This document shows positions 40,163-48,459 of a stretch of 64,000 bases of DNA, one piece after another. Source of the stretch: Endosaccharibacter trunci (lineage in GTDB: Bacteria; Pseudomonadota; Alphaproteobacteria; Acetobacterales; Acetobacteraceae); NCBI GenBank assembly GCA_024515975.1, contig JAMSKV010000017.1:1-64000 (forward strand), written 5' to 3'. Both the position numbers and the translations under genes were made by a program. The notes beneath the pieces were generated by a model. It worked only from the letters and a program-made list of their open reading frames with translations, was not told where the DNA came from and searched no databases. Positions within the stretch are counted from its first letter, which is position 1. Each line of letters begins with the position of its first letter.

Positions 40163-42235
40163 TCAGAGATTGACCACCTGCATCCCCGGCCTCAACGGCA
40201 CCTCCACCGGATCAACGAGCGACCCGCTCGAGCTGGGGCGAGCCGCGCGCCGGGTCTGGTAGGTGTCCACGTGCCGACCGATCTGGTTGCCGTCGATCTG
40301 GTTGATGATGGTGATCGGCTGGAGGTGGACCATGTCGGAGCCGGATTCGTAGGCAGTCGGGTTGATCGCACTTCCAATGCCTCGCGCGTTGCCGTGTGTC
40401 GGATGCTTCTGGCTTTCGCTCCACCCCTGCTGGATCCTGCTGCCGAGACCATTAAACACGCCCCAGCCTGAATCATGCGGCGGCGGTGCTCCGGCGTCGG
40501 CTGGACTGCGGCCGGAGTAGCCCTGTCCATGGGCGTTGATGTTCGGGTGCGGGTTGTCCGGACCGATGCTGTCGACCGCTTTGAGCGCGAGGATAGCGCC
40601 CCCAATGGCTAGGCCCAGCACACCAAGGCGCGTGACCAAAAGTGCGATCGACCCCGGGCCGCCTTCAGCGGTGAGAGTGGCGATTTCGCCAGCAGCCCCC
40701 TCTGCTGCCATCTTCGCAGCACCTCCGGCGCCGAAGGGCAAAAGGCTTCCAGCGAGCAGTTTGATGCCGGCCGCCAATGGCCCAAGGGCTGCTCCTGCAA
40801 TCGCCGCAGTTCCTGAGACGGCGATCACCGCACCAATGCCAAACGCAAATCGCTCCAGATACTGCGCCGCGTTCGGGTTCCTGGCCGCCCACTGCGTGAC
40901 CGCATCGAGTCCGCCGGCGATCGCTTTGAGAATGCGGGCTCCATCCTGCGCTGCCGGCAGTCCCAACGTCTCCATGAGGGACGACCAGGCACGCTTGATG
41001 TTCTCGACCTGCTTGTCGAAGCCCTGCTGAGCGGTGTCGTAGGCCGTTAGACCCGGCGCCTGACCGCGCATGGTCTGATCTCGCTGCGCGCTCTGGGTCT
41101 GCGCCGTCAGGAGCGCTACGAAGCGCCGTGCCGTCTCGGTCGGCAAGGCCTTATACATCTCGTCGCGCAAGTAAGCATCGAACGTCTCGGTGTTGCCCGG
41201 CTTGCTGGCGACGTTCTTTTCGTAGTCGGCCTTCAGCCGCGGCAGGAAGACATCCTTGATCCACGGGAAAATGCCCTGCGTGGGATCGTTCAGTTCCTTC
41301 TCACCGCGCAGCGCGCCAGCCCCGACCGTGACAACGCCGCCACGCCCGATCGTGTAACCCTGCTTGATCAGCTCGGCGCGCTCTTCCTTTGTGATATGCG
41401 GCAGGACACGGACGGCACCCGGATTGTAGAGCCCGAGACGGTCGAGCTCACGCGCATTACGCTCCGGCATGATGCCGCCGAACAGCGCGCGGCTCAGCGC
41501 CGTGCCGGCCGTGCCGGCCCGATGACCGCCCATCTCTAGGATTGGCGTCATCATGGTGTTCCAGAAGGCATCCGGATCCATGCCGCGCGCCGTGGTGGAC
41601 GCCATCTGCATCACGTTCAGCAGGTCGCGCGGCGTGATGTTTCCGCCCCCCGCCTGAATCGTTCGGAGTGCCGCGTCCACATACTTTTCGAACCGGGCTT
41701 GATCGAAAGACCCGTCCGCCTTGAAGCGGGCGCCCCCCTGCTGTTCGACCGTCCGGAAGAGATCGTTGGCACCCTTGTCGCCAACGAGCTCGCGCACCTT
41801 GAGGTAGTTCGGCAGGAGGGCGTTGATCTCTCGATAATCATGGCCGCCAGGACCGGCGCCGACGATGCCGCGCAGTTCGCGCAGCGCATTGATCCGCTCG
41901 ACGATATCGGGGCCCTTAACCTCGGACATGCTCTGGTAGGCCCGAGCGGTCTCCTGCACGACCTCCAGATGCGTCATGCCGGCATTGGTCATCGCGATCT
42001 GCGCGGCTTGCAGCTTCGCACCGGCTTCCGCGGCATTGCTCCAGCCCTCGATAATGGCGCGGCCTGCAAATACCCCACCCAGGCCCAGCGCGGCTATTTT
42101 GATCCGATTGAGACCACCTTCGATGTCTTTGATCTTGAGGTTAAGACCGAGTAGATTGCGACCGAGCGCCTGAAGCACTTGGCTCGCGTTGTCGGTCATG
42201 CCGATGGCGACGCCAATCCGATAGACATCCGCCAT
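40163..42235 (-). CDS. Tail tape measure protein
   Basis: A 690-residue protein, the longest helical protein of the tail block. It starts MADVYRIGVAIGMTDNASQVLQALGRNLLG, has an alpha-helical tape region, then two hydrophobic stretches (about 450-500 and near 530, SIALLVTRLGVLGLAIGGAILAL) and a small soluble tail. Position after the frameshifted chaperone is diagnostic. Its length sets tail length. The ATG at 42235 is preferred over a TTG at 42241. Confidence 0.9.
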   Translation of the reverse strand: MADVYRIGVAIGMTDNASQVLQALGRNLLGLNLKIKDIEGGLNRIKIAALGLGGVFAGRAIIEGWSNAAEAGAKLQAAQIAMTNAGMTHLEVVQETARAYQSMSEVKGPDIVERINALRELRGIVGAGPGGHDYREINALLPNYLKVRELVGDKGANDLFRTVEQQGGARFKADGSFDQARFEKYVDAALRTIQAGGGNITPRDLLNVMQMASTTARGMDPDAFWNTMMTPILEMGGHRAGTAGTALSRALFGGIMPERNARELDRLGLYNPGAVRVLPHITKEERAELIKQGYTIGRGGVVTVGAGALRGEKELNDPTQGIFPWIKDVFLPRLKADYEKNVASKPGNTETFDAYLRDEMYKALPTETARRFVALLTAQTQSAQRDQTMRGQAPGLTAYDTAQQGFDKQVENIKRAWSSLMETLGLPAAQDGARILKAIAGGLDAVTQWAARNPNAAQYLERFAFGIGAVIAVSGTAAIAGAALGPLAAGIKLLAGSLLPFGAGGAAKMAAEGAAGEIATLTAEGGPGSIALLVTRLGVLGLAIGGAILALKAVDSIGPDNPHPNINAHGQGYSGRSPADAGAPPPHDSGWGVFNGLGSRIQQGWSESQKHPTHGNARGIGSAINPTAYESGSDMVHLQPITIINQIDGNQIGRHVDTYQTRRAARPSSSGSLVDPVEVPLRPGMQVVNL

Positions 42236-42254
42236 CAGCAACCCCTGGAGCCCA

Positions 42255-42464
42255 ATGGCCCGGCAAATCTACGAGACAGACGCGGAATGGGATGACGGTG
42301 GAACGCCATCATGGCGGGCTCGAAACCGCCCGACGAAACGCCCGATCAAGCTGCCGAGCATCGGCGTCATGTTCCTGATCGGCTATATCGGCCCGTTCGT
42401 GCTGCTCTTCCTCGGTGCCGTCGTCATCGTCGGCTATTACCTAGTCCGAGACGCCCTCACCTGA
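42255..42464 (+). CDS. Small membrane protein on opposite strand (moron-like)
   Basis: A 69-residue protein with GGAG 5 bases before its ATG. A charged N-terminus (YETDAEWDDGGTPSW) is followed by a long membrane segment (VMFLIGYIGPFVLLFLGAVVIVGYYLV). It is wedged between the tape measure and the next tail gene but transcribed against them, and its end overlaps the neighbour by 24 bases. An immunity or superinfection role is possible; unproven. Confidence 0.62.
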   Translation: MARQIYETDAEWDDGGTPSWRARNRPTKRPIKLPSIGVMFLIGYIGPFVLLFLGAVVIVGYYLVRDALT

Positions 42465-42941
42465 ATGAGGGATATGCAGGCTTCCGCTGGGAATTGCCTG
42501 CCCGGTGAGCGCGGCGATGAAGCGCCCCCCGATGATCTCAGCTACCTCTGGCGCCTTGCGGAACGCCGCTCCGCCCAGAAACGAGCGCGGAGGAATGCGC
42601 TCCGTTCCGAGCTCCTGATAGACGGCGATCTGGTTGTCCGTGCCCACATAGGCCGTCTTGCCCTGAACGGTATGCTCGATGCTGTCGCGCATCTCGCCTG
42701 TGCGTAGCAACGGGTCGTTCTCGGTGAAACCTTGGCGCACGCGGTCGGCTTTGGTCGCATCCGCAAGCTCGGCCCACGGATCGAAGGGGCCCGCTTGTCC
42801 CTGATAGGTGCCGATCTCCGCTTTCGCTTCGGCCTCGACGATGCGGGCGGCTTCTTCCAGCCCGTAGCGTGTCTCGTGCTCGGCCTCTACCGTGATTTCG
42901 GCAAGGTGAGCGGCAAATCCGGCAAGCGAGAACTCATTCAT
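42441..42941 (-). CDS. Phage virion morphogenesis (gp10/gpG-like) protein
   Basis: A 166-residue protein: helical first half (ETRYGLEEAARIVEAEAKAEIGTYQG), then PLLRTGEMRDSIEHTVQGKTAYVGTDNQIAVYQELGTERIPPRSFL. The LGTxxIPPRSFL end is characteristic of HK97-gp10/Mu-gpG head-tail completion proteins. It joins head and tail or completes the tail. Its ATG overlaps the end of the frameshifted chaperone product. Confidence 0.82.
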   Translation of the reverse strand: MNEFSLAGFAAHLAEITVEAEHETRYGLEEAARIVEAEAKAEIGTYQGQAGPFDPWAELADATKADRVRQGFTENDPLLRTGEMRDSIEHTVQGKTAYVGTDNQIAVYQELGTERIPPRSFLGGAAFRKAPEVAEIIGGRFIAALTGQAIPSGSLHIPHSGEGVSD

Positions 42942-43412
42942 CAATTTTCTCGAACTGCTGGGTGTCCCAGTTAAACCGGCCGGCGCCTTCGAATTCGGAG
43001 AAGGTGACAGACCAAGCCATCACCGTTGCGTCATCCATTCCCTCGGTCGCCTCGTGGAAAGGCACCCCGTTCTTCACGAGCCAGGCGCGGCCTCGGAATC
43101 CTGGGGTGCCGCAGAGTTTTTTGCGTCGGCGATGGTGTCCTTCTGCCGGGCGATGAGCCAGTCAAGAGCGGCGCCGGCCGCTTCGTCGTCTACCGCATCC
43201 CAGAGCAGATGAACTTTCTCTAGGGTACTTGGGGTCGGCGGCGCCGGAACCCCATCAACCGATGCGATACTCGCGCGCGCCATGGTCATTGCCGACCACA
43301 ACCCTTCCCCGTAGGACGGTCCGCAAGCCAAGATGAAGCGACTCATCTTGCTACCAACTAGCGGTCGGACCTCTACTGCCCGGCCCTTGCTGTCAATGAT
43401 CGTTTCGGTCAC
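42934..43412 (-). CDS. Tail assembly chaperone, -1 frameshift fusion product (159 aa)
   Basis: Slipping by -1 on A AAA AAC at 43122-43116 joins residue Asn99 of the short chaperone to a 60-codon open extension that stops at 42934. The extension reads WLVKNGVPFHEATEGMDDATVMAWSVTF... and GRFNWDTQQFEKIDE, coherent protein with no good start of its own. In tailed phages, a tail chaperone pair made by frameshifting lies directly before the tape measure (lambda G/GT type), which fits here. The long form should recruit the tube protein while the shared part coats the tape measure. Confidence 0.82.
43074..43412 (-). CDS. Tail assembly chaperone, short form
   Basis: A 112-residue protein starting at GTG in overlap with the tube stop: ETIIDSKGRAVEVRPLVGSKMSRFILACGPS, then TLEKVHLLWDAVDDEAAGAALDWLIARQKD. 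This is the gpG/gp13-like helical chaperone that coats the tape measure before the tube polymerises. Translation through codon 99 meets the slippery site; without slipping it ends 13 codons later at 43074. Confidence 0.85.
   Translation of the reverse strand: MTETIIDSKGRAVEVRPLVGSKMSRFILACGPSYGEGLWSAMTMARASIASVDGVPAPPTPSTLEKVHLLWDAVDDEAAGAALDWLIARQKDTIADAKNSAAPQDSEAAPGS
43116..43122 (-). promoter_or_regulatory. -1 programmed frameshift heptamer A AAA AAC
   Basis: In the chaperone frame the codons are GCA AAA AAC, so the heptamer has the required X XXY YYZ phase. Both tRNAs re-pair well after slipping to the -1 frame, which then stays open for 60 codons. A downstream stimulator (stem or pseudoknot) could lie in the GC-rich 43080-43112 stretch. 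Confidence 0.83.
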
Positions 43413-43840
43413 AGCTTGTTCTTTCGGCTAGCAAACCCTTCAATAGTCTGGGTCACCTTGTTCTCTTGCTGATACTGTCCGCCATTAGTAAGCTTTGGGC
43501 TTACCTTGGTGTACTCGTATGTGCTGAGAGAGCCGTCAACTTCGGCAATGTAGGCATATACGGTCCCGGAGCCGATAGTGCCGGCGTTCCAAAAAGCAGA
43601 CTCGATGGAAACGAAAAGGTCGTCCACGACTGCGCCAAATCGATCAACCTCAATGCGCAAGCGGTGTCCGGATGGAGTATTGATTTCCGTGGGATCATCA
43701 TTGAGCGGATCAGATCGCACGGTTTTGTATTCGGGACTACTGGTGAAAAGGGTTACCTTTGGCAGGTCAATGCGACCTCCGTTGTAGAGGAAGACGACTT
43801 GGCAATCGCGGCCGATAGTAAATGGATTTCCCTGTGCCAT
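43409..43840 (-). CDS. Tail tube protein
   Basis: A 143-residue protein starting MAQGNPFTIGRDCQVVFLYNGGRIDLPKVTLF, followed by SGHRLRIEVDRFGAVVDDLFVSIESAFWNAGTIGSGTVYAYIAEVDG and an end EGFASRKNKL. Position between sheath and chaperone and an all-beta pattern fit the tube (Mu gpM-like) subunit. It forms the inner channel for DNA ejection. Confidence 0.83.
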   Translation of the reverse strand: MAQGNPFTIGRDCQVVFLYNGGRIDLPKVTLFTSSPEYKTVRSDPLNDDPTEINTPSGHRLRIEVDRFGAVVDDLFVSIESAFWNAGTIGSGTVYAYIAEVDGSLSTYEYTKVSPKLTNGGQYQQENKVTQTIEGFASRKNKL

Positions 43841-43844
43841 CGTC

Positions 43845-45386
43845 TCAGCTCCCGCTCGTGGTCGTCACGACGACCGTCTGGCCGCCGGCCAGCGTCACGT
43901 TGAAGTTCTGTACGGTGCCCTCGTAACGGACCTGCACATCGGCACGCAGATAGCCGAGAGAGGTTTGCGTCTGCGGGTTATTGCTGGCGTCGCAAACGAC
44001 CGAATACGGCGTGCCGTAGGTCGGATCGAGATAGCCGTCCTGGACCATGTTGCTCAGAAGGCCGAGCAGAGACGCGCGGGCGTTGCCGAACAGCGTCGTG
44101 GTGATCGGCTGGCCGATATAGGCGCCCATGCCTCCCTGAAGCGTCGTCGCCAGGAAGTTCGTCATCCGCGTGTAGGCATCGAGCCTGGTGGCCGCGTTGC
44201 CGGACGCGTTGTAGCCACCGAGCACGGACCAGTAGGCGCCCCCGGGTGACGGATTGCCGATCAGGTCGATTCCGGCCTGGAAAAGAGCCTGCTTTTCCGC
44301 GAAGGCGAACGTGGCGGTTTGGCCGCTCGACGCCTGCCCGGCGCGCTGAGACCCGACGATGCCGGTCAGCGGCTTGTTGAGAGACGATTGGTTCGGATCC
44401 AATGTCGCGAGAAGACCCGCAGCGAACGCCGAGGGGTTCACGAGGCGGGTCAGGTTGTTCACCTGGTCGCTCCAGTAGAGCGCATCGCCAAACAGGAGCT
44501 TGACGCCATAGCCGGGCTGCGGAGCTGCAGCGACAGCGGTGCTGATCGACTGGCCTGCGGGGCCGCCGATCGGTGCATACCATCCCTCTGACGCAGCCAG
44601 CGCATTGACCACGCTGCACTGCGTCCAGTCGGTCATGTCGACCAGATCGAGCACCGAGATCGGCTGCTTGCGAAGCGCATACATGCCAGTCCGAGATAGG
44701 CCGTCCTGACCAATCAGCATGGCAGCGGTCAAGCCGGACACGCCATCAGCGCCGCCACCAAGCGAATAGGTCGTCGCTGTTGGCGCCGATGTGCTGGCCC
44801 CCGCGCCTGCAACGACAAGAACAGATGGAGGGCGTCCCGGTCCCTGCCCGTTGTTGATCGCAGCCGCCATGGCGACCCAGACCGCGTTTGTTCCGGCGGC
44901 ACCCGATAGATTGTCGAACACCTCTGTCACACCCAGGATCGAGTTGGACAGGGTGCAACGCCACGTGCCGGCCTGCGACCCAGCGCTCAATGTTGCCGTG
45001 GTCGCGTTGCCGACGACACCGGTATAGCGCGATCCCCATCCGATTGCCTGGCCGCTGGCAGTCGCCAGCCCGAAAGCCGCTGCCGTATCGGTCCCGTCCG
45101 TCACGCGCACGCCGATGAAGCTCTGGCAACCCTGAAGCGCCGCTACGCTCACATGGGTCAGCATGTCGAAGGGGCGGTTCGTGACTGGGCCGAACGCCTG
45201 CGAGCCGTCAGCCGTGCCGCCGAAGACGACCGGCGTGTTGACCGGGCCCCATGAAGCGCCGCCGACCATGCCGAGCGTGTTGGTGGGCGCACCATTCAGC
45301 GCTACGCCGGGCGGCTGGATGATAACGTTGAACGCGGGAACGATCTGCGAAGCGACGTTCGCGCTGCCCGCCTGAATAATGGCCAT
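43845..45386 (-). CDS. Contractile tail sheath protein
   Basis: A 513-residue sheath: FNVIIQPPGVALNGAPTNTLGMVGGASWGPVNTPV at the start, a variable outer domain, then the conserved core GNAATRLDAYTRMTNFLATTLQGGMGAYIGQP and C-terminal DGYLDPTYGTPYSVVCD ... YLRADVQVRYEGTVQNFNVTLAGGQTV. The C-terminal strand donates to neighbouring subunits. Its presence defines the phage as myovirus-like. Confidence 0.92.
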   Translation of the reverse strand: MAIIQAGSANVASQIVPAFNVIIQPPGVALNGAPTNTLGMVGGASWGPVNTPVVFGGTADGSQAFGPVTNRPFDMLTHVSVAALQGCQSFIGVRVTDGTDTAAAFGLATASGQAIGWGSRYTGVVGNATTATLSAGSQAGTWRCTLSNSILGVTEVFDNLSGAAGTNAVWVAMAAAINNGQGPGRPPSVLVVAGAGASTSAPTATTYSLGGGADGVSGLTAAMLIGQDGLSRTGMYALRKQPISVLDLVDMTDWTQCSVVNALAASEGWYAPIGGPAGQSISTAVAAAPQPGYGVKLLFGDALYWSDQVNNLTRLVNPSAFAAGLLATLDPNQSSLNKPLTGIVGSQRAGQASSGQTATFAFAEKQALFQAGIDLIGNPSPGGAYWSVLGGYNASGNAATRLDAYTRMTNFLATTLQGGMGAYIGQPITTTLFGNARASLLGLLSNMVQDGYLDPTYGTPYSVVCDASNNPQTQTSLGYLRADVQVRYEGTVQNFNVTLAGGQTVVVTTTSGS

Positions 45387-45389
45387 GGA

Positions 45390-45620
45390 TCAGCTCCCCG
45401 CCGGCACGTTTACGCGCACCGCCCAGGAAGGCGGGTTTGCGTTCAGTTCTGCGATCGTCGCGGCGTCCGTGATCCAAGTGCCGACCGGAAAGCCATTGCC
45501 GGGCTGGGTCACGACCCACTGATATGCCGGCGCGGCCGGCGTGTTGCCGCTCCCGGAACCGCTCGTGGTCGTTCCTCCGCTACCGCCGGAGACGGTCGGC
45601 GTCGTCGTGGTGCCGCTCAT
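45390..45620 (-). CDS. Small tail-region protein with Gly/Thr/Ser-rich N-terminus
   Basis: A 76-residue protein. The first 28 residues are almost only Gly, Thr and Ser; the second half (YQWVVTQPGNGFPVGTWITDAATIAELNANPPSWAVRVNVPAGS) looks folded. Small proteins of this sort lie beside the sheath in Mu-like phages. The N-terminal repeat may be a linker. Function unknown. Confidence 0.58.
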   Translation of the reverse strand: MSGTTTTPTVSGGSGGTTTSGSGSGNTPAAPAYQWVVTQPGNGFPVGTWITDAATIAELNANPPSWAVRVNVPAGS

Positions 45621-45631
45621 CGGCGGTGCTC

Positions 45632-46543
45632 CTATGGGTTGGGTTGGACAAGAATGTTGCCGCCCGCATCGACTTCGACCGTGGCGCCGCCATCGGCCGA
45701 GAGGACGCCGGCAATGGGCTGCTGGTCGGCAAAGGTCGTGATGACGCCGGAGACCTGAAGCACGCCTGCCGGGAACAGCAGGACCGGCACTGTGACGGTT
45801 GTGGTCGTGGGATATTCGACGACGTAGATCAGGTCGCGCCGGTAGAGCGCGGCTTGGCTGGATGCGTCACTCTCGGACGTGCTGACGTAGCGAATGCGTG
45901 CGCTCGATCCGTCGGAAAGCGTGAGCCAGTCCGTGCCGGCGAGCGCGGTGTCGATCAGGGATGCAAGCTGGTCACGCAGTATCGGTGTCGGGCACCATGC
46001 CGTGACCTGGATCCGCTGTTCTTGGCGGCGCAACTCGCTCTGCGCTTGCTGACCTACGGCGGTGAAGCCAGTGGAGGGAATGCCGTCACTTGTGTCGAGC
46101 GCGGTCACTGTGACCGTCGGCCCTGTCGCCGCGGCGTTCAGCCGCCCATCGCTGGTAATGGCAGCCACGAGCGCGGCCGCGACGGTGCTGGGCGTATCTG
46201 TCGCCTGCGTGATGACGCCGAAACCAATGCCAGCGGCGAGAATGCCCGCTTGTCCACCCGCCTGCGCTGCGCCGCCGAACGTGACGCTATTGCCACCTGA
46301 GGTAGAGGTCAGCGTCGAGGCGATCTGCGCCATGGGATACGGTGAGCGGCTGTATCGGCTCGTGTCGCGCGAGCCTCCTGGCTGGCTGTAGATCGAGACG
46401 TTGCAGGTGCCGGCTTTGAGGTCGGTCGTGAGGTCGTCGGCTTGCGGCCAGCCACGGAACACCTCAACGGTCGATCCGAGCGTTGCCGCCGTCTGCTGCA
46501 CAAGCGCCATCAGCGCCTTTTCGACGTCGCTCAGGTCGGCCAC
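45632..46543 (-). CDS. Tail completion/terminator-like protein
   Basis: A 303-residue protein from a GTG start: LSDVEKALMALVQQTAATLGSTVEVFRGWPQADDLTTDLKAGTCNVSIYSQPGG, an opening typical of tail-terminator or gp37-like proteins in Mu/SPP1-like phages. The middle has beta-rich insertions (GNSVTFGGAAQAGGQAGILAAGIGF). It ends VEVDAGGNILVQPNP. It lies where the tail-top ring is expected, just upstream of the sheath. Confidence 0.65.
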   Translation of the reverse strand: MADLSDVEKALMALVQQTAATLGSTVEVFRGWPQADDLTTDLKAGTCNVSIYSQPGGSRDTSRYSRSPYPMAQIASTLTSTSGGNSVTFGGAAQAGGQAGILAAGIGFGVITQATDTPSTVAAALVAAITSDGRLNAAATGPTVTVTALDTSDGIPSTGFTAVGQQAQSELRRQEQRIQVTAWCPTPILRDQLASLIDTALAGTDWLTLSDGSSARIRYVSTSESDASSQAALYRRDLIYVVEYPTTTTVTVPVLLFPAGVLQVSGVITTFADQQPIAGVLSADGGATVEVDAGGNILVQPNP

Positions 46544-46555
46544 GGGCGATCTCCG

Positions 46556-47209
46556 TCAGACGACGATTTCGACGGCGATCAGCGTCCAGCCGAACGGCTC
46601 CAAATTGGCGGCGGCGACCTGATACAGCTGCCCGTCACCGTCCCGCAGCATCGTCTCGCGCACGATCGTCACGCCGGGAATTGGTGGCAGAAGGATCGTC
46701 CAGGATGCGGCCTTGCTGTCGCTCGGAAGCTTGGCCGGATCGATCTCGCTGCGCCCGCCGGCCCGCTTGTTCCCGGGCCAGCCCGTTGCGATCGGGGTAT
46801 CTTGAGCGCGCGTTCGGCCGCGATAGCCCGACGGATCGGGGGCAATGACCGACGATGACGCCAGTACATCGAACAGCGTGTTGGTCAGGATCACTTGGCA
46901 CGGCCGGATCGGCTCGAACCGCGTCACGAAATAGGTGTCGACGCCAACCAAGATGTCACCGGGCAGCACGTCGGTCGTATCGAGCGCCGCGAAGCCCTCA
47001 GACCCTCCAGCTGTGCGGCGGCTCCAGGGCTTCTTCATGCCGAACGCGGCGTCCTGATCGAAGAACGCCGTCAGCGTCGCGTGCGTCGGCTGCTGGAGCG
47101 GCAGCATGGCGGCGGTGGGGCGGATCTGTTGGACAGGGGCGCCCAGAACCGCCGCGGCCTTCGCGTAGCCGAACGCGACGTGACGCTGGATGGCGGCCTG
47201 GGCGACCAT
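46556..47209 (-). CDS. Head-tail connector-region protein
   Basis: A 217-residue protein: AAIQRHVAFGYAKAAAVLGAPVQQIRPTAAMLPLQQ, then VLPGDILVGVDTYFVTRFEPIRPCQVILTN and a C-terminal LYQVAAANLEPFGWTLIAVEIVV. The pattern GDxLxxxxxYFVxxxEPIRPCQVVxTN is one I associate with head-closure proteins of such phages. Function by place. Confidence 0.62.
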   Translation of the reverse strand: MVAQAAIQRHVAFGYAKAAAVLGAPVQQIRPTAAMLPLQQPTHATLTAFFDQDAAFGMKKPWSRRTAGGSEGFAALDTTDVLPGDILVGVDTYFVTRFEPIRPCQVILTNTLFDVLASSSVIAPDPSGYRGRTRAQDTPIATGWPGNKRAGGRSEIDPAKLPSDSKAASWTILLPPIPGVTIVRETMLRDGDGQLYQVAAANLEPFGWTLIAVEIVV

Positions 47210-47212
47210 GGT

Positions 47213-47767
47213 TCAGTCGTGCGCTTTGGCGTCCACGGCGGCGAAGTCGGTGGGGTGCTCGTGATCCGCAGTGCCCTCATCGACATACTCAGTGACGCCG
47301 GCCGTGTGCACCGGCTCGGAGCCGTCGTCGTGCTCGGCCATATCCTTGTTCCGCGGCTCGACGGTGGCAAGGGCAGCCGCGTGCTCCAGCGCCGGATCGA
47401 CGTGGCGCTCGCCCTCTTCCGTCGGCTCGGTACTGCCGGCCAGAGAGGCAGCGACCTCGTGCGGGCTTGCAGCCGGCGTGCCAGGCCCCGAATGATACGC
47501 GGGCAGACCTTCCGGGATCGGCGCCGTGCGCCCCTCGGCCGGAGTGAAGTTACCTTTCGCGTCCACGAAATAGCCGGGCGCCACGTCGACGCCGGTGCCA
47601 TCGACCACGCGACCGCCGTGATTGTCGCCGAATGGGTGCTTGAACCAGTCCATGGTGTGCTTGACGTGGGTCACCACGCCATCGCGGACCAGAACCCAAG
47701 TGCGTGGGCGCGCGACCGGAATGCCGATCGTCGGCTGGACCTCGGGGACATCGTCGAATTCGGCCAT
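47213..47767 (-). CDS. Head-region hypothetical protein, acidic/His-rich C-terminus
   Basis: A 184-residue protein starting MAEFDDVPEVQPTIGIPVARPRTWVLVRDGVVTHVKHTMDWFKHPFGDN, with a folded N-terminal part and a low-complexity C-terminal half rich in Glu, His and Ala (GSTEPTEEGERHVDPALEH). Could decorate the capsid or serve as a disordered connector. Family not recognised. Confidence 0.6.
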   Translation of the reverse strand: MAEFDDVPEVQPTIGIPVARPRTWVLVRDGVVTHVKHTMDWFKHPFGDNHGGRVVDGTGVDVAPGYFVDAKGNFTPAEGRTAPIPEGLPAYHSGPGTPAASPHEVAASLAGSTEPTEEGERHVDPALEHAAALATVEPRNKDMAEHDDGSEPVHTAGVTEYVDEGTADHEHPTDFAAVDAKAHD

Positions 47768-47777
47768 GGGTAGCTCC

Positions 47778-48179
47778 TCAGATGATGATGGCGCCGGGCG
47801 CGCCGAGGGACTGACCCGGGGGAATTCCAAGGAAGCCGCAAAGACGGCGCCCCCACTGATCAAACAGCGCAGCGCGGTCGGCGACTTCGTTCTTGTTGTG
47901 GCGCCAGACTGCCGCCTGATCGGTGTCTAGATTGGCTCCGGCGGCCGGCACGGCAGCTTCCAGCATGTAGAGATTGGCCAGATACTGGCGCACGACCTGC
48001 AGTTCGCTCGGAGCCATGTTTGTCAGGCGGAACTCAAGCATCCCGTAGGCCTGGAAGAAGCGCCACGATTGGAAACCTGATGCGCCCGGTCCGTAGGCCG
48101 GATATCCGCAGAACCGCCGAACATCGACGCGCTCGGCATCAGCGAGCGGTGTCGTGGCTAGGGATGCGGAAGCGGACAT
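47778..48179 (-). CDS. Head-tail connector-like protein
   Basis: A 133-residue mostly helical protein: VDVRRFCGYPAYGPGASGFQSWRFFQAYGMLEFRLTNMAPSELQVVRQYLANLYMLEAAVPAAGANLDTDQA. Helical adaptor proteins in this place (SPP1 gp15-like) attach to the portal. The match is by pattern and order, not by a sharp motif. Overlaps the next gene upstream by one base. Confidence 0.62.
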   Translation of the reverse strand: MSASASLATTPLADAERVDVRRFCGYPAYGPGASGFQSWRFFQAYGMLEFRLTNMAPSELQVVRQYLANLYMLEAAVPAAGANLDTDQAAVWRHNKNEVADRAALFDQWGRRLCGFLGIPPGQSLGAPGAIII

Positions 48180-48457
48180 TAGGCAGGCTCCAGATCAGCG
48201 CCCCTGTTGCGGAGGTGATCGATCTCGTCGGGATCGGTGATGATCTCACCCTCCTGCCATTCGACCCGCACAGCGCGAGACCACATTTGGGAAACGTAGC
48301 CGTGTGCCGAACGAAGCCGGACGGGGTTGGCTGGCCGGTCACTCAACTGACCTGACGGTGTAGGCATCGGGGCCGCTACCTCAGCCTTTACCAACTCGGC
48401 CACGCAGGTTTCGCGCGCCAGCCGGGCTGCATGCCGATCGTATTGGCCCCGACCCAT
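48179..48457 (-). CDS. Small head-region hypothetical protein
   Basis: A 92-residue protein starting MGRGQYDRHAARLARETCVAE and ending EGEIITDPDEIDHLRNRGADLEPA. The C-terminal phrase (FxxGxIxTDDPxxIxxLR pattern) is common in short phage and head proteins that pack against the capsid or connector. Start chosen two bases after the capsid stop. Confidence 0.6.
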   Translation of the reverse strand: MGRGQYDRHAARLARETCVAELVKAEVAAPMPTPSGQLSDRPANPVRLRSAHGYVSQMWSRAVRVEWQEGEIITDPDEIDHLRNRGADLEPA

Positions 48458-48459
48458 CG

